NCBI GenBank assembly: GCA_964017155.1
Contig: OZ024857.1
Span: 26,965,401 to 27,029,400 of the forward strand
Length of the DNA stretch: 64,000 nt
DNA from: Oasisia sp. SBJ-2009
Taxonomy: Eukaryota; Annelida; Polychaeta; Sabellida; Siboglinidae
Reading direction: 5' to 3'
Part shown: piece by piece, positions 11,201 through 16,989 of the stretch
Layout: each line of letters opens with the position of its first letter
Position numbering within the stretch: the stretch's first letter is position 1
Program-made: the position numbers and the translations under genes
The notes under the pieces: model-generated
Seen by the model: the letters and a program-made list of their open reading frames with translations, nothing else
Databases searched by the model: none
What the model was told of the DNA's origin: nothing

Positions 11201-14200
11201 GGGTGGACGGGTCTCTGCATAAAGCTATCGTCCAGATGACCTAGGTAATGTGACAGTGATCTCTGCCCAGGTGGATGTACTGGACAGACTGCTTCCCACA
11301 GCATCCAAGGATTGAGGCCGCATGGATGAACGGTCAGAACCGGACAGTGTTGGTTGAGTCGAGACTAGGCAACCCAACTGGGCTGACCATCGACTACTAC
11401 ATGAATGACCGCCTGTACTGGTGTGACAACAAAGAGAACATCATCGAGTCAATGAATCCAGATGGGTCAGATCGCGTTGTCGTTGTCCGTGCAGGTAATA
11501 TCTTAAAGCAACTGTCTTGTTACCATGGAAGCCACCTTGTTGATGAACCATTTTGTTTTGTGTAAACCAGAAGATTGAGAGGAGATCAGATAGAGGTTTT
11601 AAAAATATTGAATGGGTATGAAAATATTGACAGAAATATTTTTTTCACGGTCCAGGAAGAAAGAAGGACTAGAGGACATGGAATTACATTAGCAAAGAAG
11701 CAGTCTAGACTAGATATTAGAAAATTTTCATTTTCACAAAGAATAGTAAACGAATGGAACAGATTATCAGCTGATTGTGTAGGTGCTAGTAGTGTTAATA
11801 TATTTAAAAATAAAATTGACATATACCTAAGACGGGCGGGGTATACTTAGATAGATAGGTTGGACTCTCGATAAGCCAAATGGCTTCCTTGTCCACCTGC
11901 CATCTAGAGTTGATTCTCTAGGTGGCAATCTAGTTAAATCTTGTTAAATCTAAATGTTTTATATTATGAGCACTGACAGACCATATGGCATGTGCAAGGT
12001 GTTCCATCCATATACATTCATGAAACTGTAACTGTATGTAAGCCATTACAACAAAACTAAACTTGTTGCCAATTTTATGTCTAACATGTAGACAACTGAT
12101 CACTCAAAAAAGTGACTGAAGTTCATTAATTTATGTGTTTTATGAAATTACCATAAAATAGTACATTTGCAATCCTGCCATAGCTGTCCCCAGAGATATC
12201 TGGTGCCGATCCACTGCAATCCCCCCACCCTTTATATCACCTGACACCTCTGGAAACCATCACTCTATATAATGTAACACCCCTCAAAACCCCCAACTTA
12301 TTGTCCTATACATAATGTAACACTCCCTGTACATAACAATACCCCCATAAACCCCACACTGTACATAGCAGTACCTCCCAGAAACCCCACCCTGTACATA
12401 AAAGTATCCCCCAGAAATCCCACCCTGTACATAACATAAATCCACTGAAGACCCCACCCTGTACGTAAGTCACAGCTCGACATATCTCAACCGTCCATTC
12501 AGTCTAGATGTCCTTCAGTCATAGTTCTACTTGGTTGTTGACAGGTCTCAACCGGCCATTCAGTATCGATGTCTTCCAGTCACAGCTCTACTGGGTGTCA
12601 GTGGACAAAGGAGAAGTCACCCAGATGGACAAGTTCGGTCGAGGGGTCAACCGCACTGTCCAGTCGGGTCTAATGATGCCCCGGGCTATACGCGTCTACC
12701 ACCAGTTCAAATACGACATGTCAAGTAAGTCTAATGATGGCTTGTGGGGAGTGCAGGCTAATAGGGCCAGTGACTTGTGGGGGACATGGGCCAGTGACTT
12801 GTGGGGGATGTGGGCCAACAGTGACTTGTGACGGATGTGGGCCAACAGGGCCAGTGACTTGTGGGGGATGTGGGCCAAAAGGGTCAGTGACTTGTGGGGG
12901 ATGTGGGCTAACAGGGCCAGTGACTTGTGGGGGATGTGGGCCAAAAGGGCCAGTGACTAGTGGGGGGTGTGGGCCAACAAGGCCAGTGACTTGTGGGGGG
13001 GGTGGGCCAACAGGGCCAGTGGCTTGTGGGGTGTGTGGGCCAACAGGGCCTGTGACTTGTGGGGAGTGTGGGCCAACAGGGCCAGTGACTTGTGGGGGAT
13101 GTGGGCCAACAGGGCCAGTGGCTTGTGGGGGCCAACATGGCCAGTGACTTGTGGGGGTGTGGGCCAACAGGGACAGTGACTTGTGGGGGATGTGGGCCAA
13201 CAGGGCCAGTGGCTTGTGGGGGGTGTGGGCCAACATGGCCAGTGACTTGTGGGGGTGTGGGCCAACAGGGCCAGTGACTTGTGGGGGATGTGGGCCAAAA
13301 GGGCCAGTGACTTGTGGGGGATGTGGGCCAACAGCGCCAGTGACTAGTGGGTGATGTGGGCCAATTGGGCCAGTGACTTGTGGGGTATGTGGGCCAAAAG
13401 GACCAATGACTTGTTGGGAATGTGGGCCAAAAGGGCCAGTGACTTGTGGGAAATGTGGGCCAAAAGGGCCAATGACTTGTGGGGAATGTGGGCCAAAAGG
13501 GCCAGTGACTTGTGGGGAATGTGGGCCAAAAGGGTCAGTGACTTGTGGGGAATGTGGGCCAATAGGGTAAGTGACTTGTGGGGAATGTGGGCCAAAAGGG
13601 TAAGTGACTTGTGGGGGATGTGGCCCAAAAGGTTCAGTGACTTGTGTGGAATGTGGGCTAATTGGGCCAGTGACTTGTGGGGTATGTGCGCCAAAATGGC
13701 CAGTGACTTGTGGGGAATGTGGGCCAAAATGGTCAATGTCTTGTGGGGGATGTGGGCCAACAGGGCCAGTGATTTGTGGGGGATGTGGGCCAACAGGGCC
13801 AGTGTCTTGTGGGGGATGTGGGCCAACAGGGCCAGTGACTTGTGGGGGATGTGGGCCAGTGACTTGTGGGGAATGTGGGCCAACAGGGCCAGTGAGTTGT
13901 GGGGAATGTGGGCCAGTGACTGGTGGGGAATGTGGGCCAACAGGGCCAGTGACTTGTGGGGATGTGGGCCAACAGGGCCAGTGACTTGTGGGGGATGTGG
14001 GCCAAAAGAGCCAGTGACTTGTGGGGAATGTGGGCCAACAGGGCTAGTGACTTGTGGGGAATGTGGGCCAACAGGGCCAGTGTCTTGTGGGGGATGTGGG
14101 CCAACAGGGCCAGTGACTTGTGGGGGATGTGGGCCAAAATGGTAAGTGATTTGTGGGGGGTGGGCCAACAGGGCCAATGTCTTGTAGGGGAGGTGGGCCA

Positions 14201-14875
14201 ACACGGCCAGTGACTTGTGGGTGGAGGTGGGCCAACTGGGCCAGTGACTTGTGGGGGAATGTGGATCAACAGGGCTAGTGACTTGTGGGGGAATGTGGAT
14301 CAACAGGGCTAGTGACTTGTGGGGGTGGGGGCCAACAGGGCCAGTTTCTTGTAGGGAATGCTTGCAACAACTCCTGTTTGCCCACAACCCGATAGAATAT
14401 TCTCATGCCTAGTTATGTTGATGTGACTGACATTGTTTCAGTAAAGAACCGCTGTGCCAACAAGGGTTGCTGGCCCCTGTGTGTGTTGGTTCCCGCCGGG
14501 GCTCAGTGTATATGTCCAGATCACGCTGACTTCCTGTCCGGCAGCCCCAAGGTCTGCGACTCACGTACGTACACTACATCTAGTGCATAAGTTGTGGCTA
14601 ACATGTCTGCAACAGCCAAGTCATTGCCAAAGAAGGCCTGCTCTATTTATCGTCTGTGTATGTAGAGAAATTGGTGTACTATTTTGCCTGTGTGTCATGG
14701 GTCGTGAACATTATGTTTACATCGCCTGCGGAGGGAATGTAATTTTTCTGTTGTGTTCATCACATGACACGATGAACATTGAAATTGAACATCTAAGTCT
14801 AGTCAACTATGTACACATGTAAACTTGTGAATAGTTAAGAAATTTAGTGAACTGCAATATGTCAAATATTGTACA

Positions 14876-14953
<78 letters not shown>

Positions 14954-16931
14954 CAACAGATACATGCATGCACACATAATAAAGTATTTCCCATGTATCA
15001 CCTATCTAAATCATTGTTCCGAACTGCTGTGCAGTGGTTATTGTGAATGCATTCATACATGCACACATGCATGTATAAACTCGTACTGTGACTGTTTTCA
15101 GTTGTGAGATAGCTGTGTTACCAGTGACCATACATCAGATTTCCGTCTCTCTAATCTCCTGATGACCTTGAACTGTTATGAGACGTGTTGTTGCAGCCCA
15201 TGAGCCTGAGATGCCCCAGCCCCAATCCTGTATCTGTCAGCATGGAGGCCAGTGTATCCCGGACCCCACGGGAGACGCCCAGGTCTACTGCAAGTGTGTC
15301 AATGGTGGGTTGTCTACGGCAGGGTGCCATCTCTAAACCTGTCTCTGCAGTTCGCCTTGTTGTTTAGTTTCAGACACGATACTTGAACGCATACTGTTAC
15401 ATCATCAACAAAATGACTGCCCATTAGATCCACTGCCCACATATATGTACTGCTATTGGTTGACACTTTGCCAACTTATGTGAGCACTCCTTGTCAATAT
15501 ATCAGATCATGTGATGAGTCCTAACTTGTCAACATATCCACTTATGTGACCAGTCCTAACTTGTGAACATGTCAACTAATGTGACCAGTCCTAACTTGTG
15601 AACATGTCAATTAATGTGACCCATCCTAACTTGTGAACATGTCAACTAATGTGACCAGTCCTAACTTGTGAACATGTCAATTAATGTGACCCATCCAACT
15701 TGTGAACATGTCAACTAATGTGACCCATCCTAACTTGTGAACATGTCAACTAATGTGACCAGTCCTAACTTGTGAACATGTCAACTAATGTGACCAGTCC
15801 TAACTTGTGAACATGTCAACTAATGTGACCAGTCCTCACTTGTGAACATGTCAACTAATGTGACCAGTCCTAACTTGTGAACATGTCAACTAATGTGACC
15901 CATCCTAACTTGTGAACATGTCAATTAATGTGACCCATTCTAACTTGTAAACATATCCACTTATGTGACCAGTCCTAACTTGTGAACATGACACGTTATG
16001 TGACCAGTCCTAACTTGTGAACATGTCAACTAGTGTGACCAATCTTAACGTGTGAACATGTCAACAGCCTACCTGTTTTTTATATGGAGAATATAAATAT
16101 TGACAACGTTTTTATGTGTTTGCCAAATTTCAACTGGATCAAGTGTTACTGTTTTGCCAGTTGTTTAAAATGGCACATTTGCACAAACTGGGTACACAGG
16201 TTTGATTACTTGTGAGATTATTCTAAAACAAGGTACAATAATTTGCATCAGCAGTCCTTGTCAATATATAACAAGATTACCATTAGCCTTTAGCTGTGAC
16301 CAGCAGTATTGTTTGTTACATATGAAATTTACAGAGGCAGTGGGTAATGTTGTCCTAGCATTTAATGCTCTCTGTAACAATCAGTCATATGAACTGACTA
16401 TTTGAAGCTTCTACCTGTTGTGATAATGTCTAAGTGTACTCCTCAATGTGATAGAACCACTTTGTGCTTATAAAGAGGTGTTCTTTCTGAGTTTTCATAT
16501 GCCCTTTGTTGTTTACAGGTTACTATGGCAACGTCTGTCAATATGGCCAGTCATATGCTGCAAGAAAAGGCAAGTTTTTATTTACATTGTTTGTCTGTGG
16601 TCAAGTCTTCTGTCTCCTTTTAGATGTGACATCAACAAACAGTGATACACTGTATTGGTTTATTAGAAAAAATATGAATAGTCACATAGTACACTTAACA
16701 CAAATATTGTATGTGTGATGTTACAGTGTCATATGTTCGGTCATAGTGCAATGAATTATGTCACAGCAAGTTTACCTGCCTGTATTATGTGTGTCTTTTG
16801 GTTTCATATTTAATATTATTTTTTATGTTTTTTATGTATGTATTGTTTGTAAAACCAACTGTACTGTTTGTAAAAGAAATTTGTATTAATGTAATATTGT
16901 TTGTTACATATTGTTTTTTATTATATATACA

Positions 16932-16989
<58 letters not shown>

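Noticed and set aside
12696..14387. Long open frames on both strands, such as a 347-codon minus-strand frame
   Set aside because: Artefact of a 33-bp repeat with no stop codons in any frame.
14803..15001. VCVCVC minus-strand open frames
   Set aside because: Translations of an AC microsatellite.
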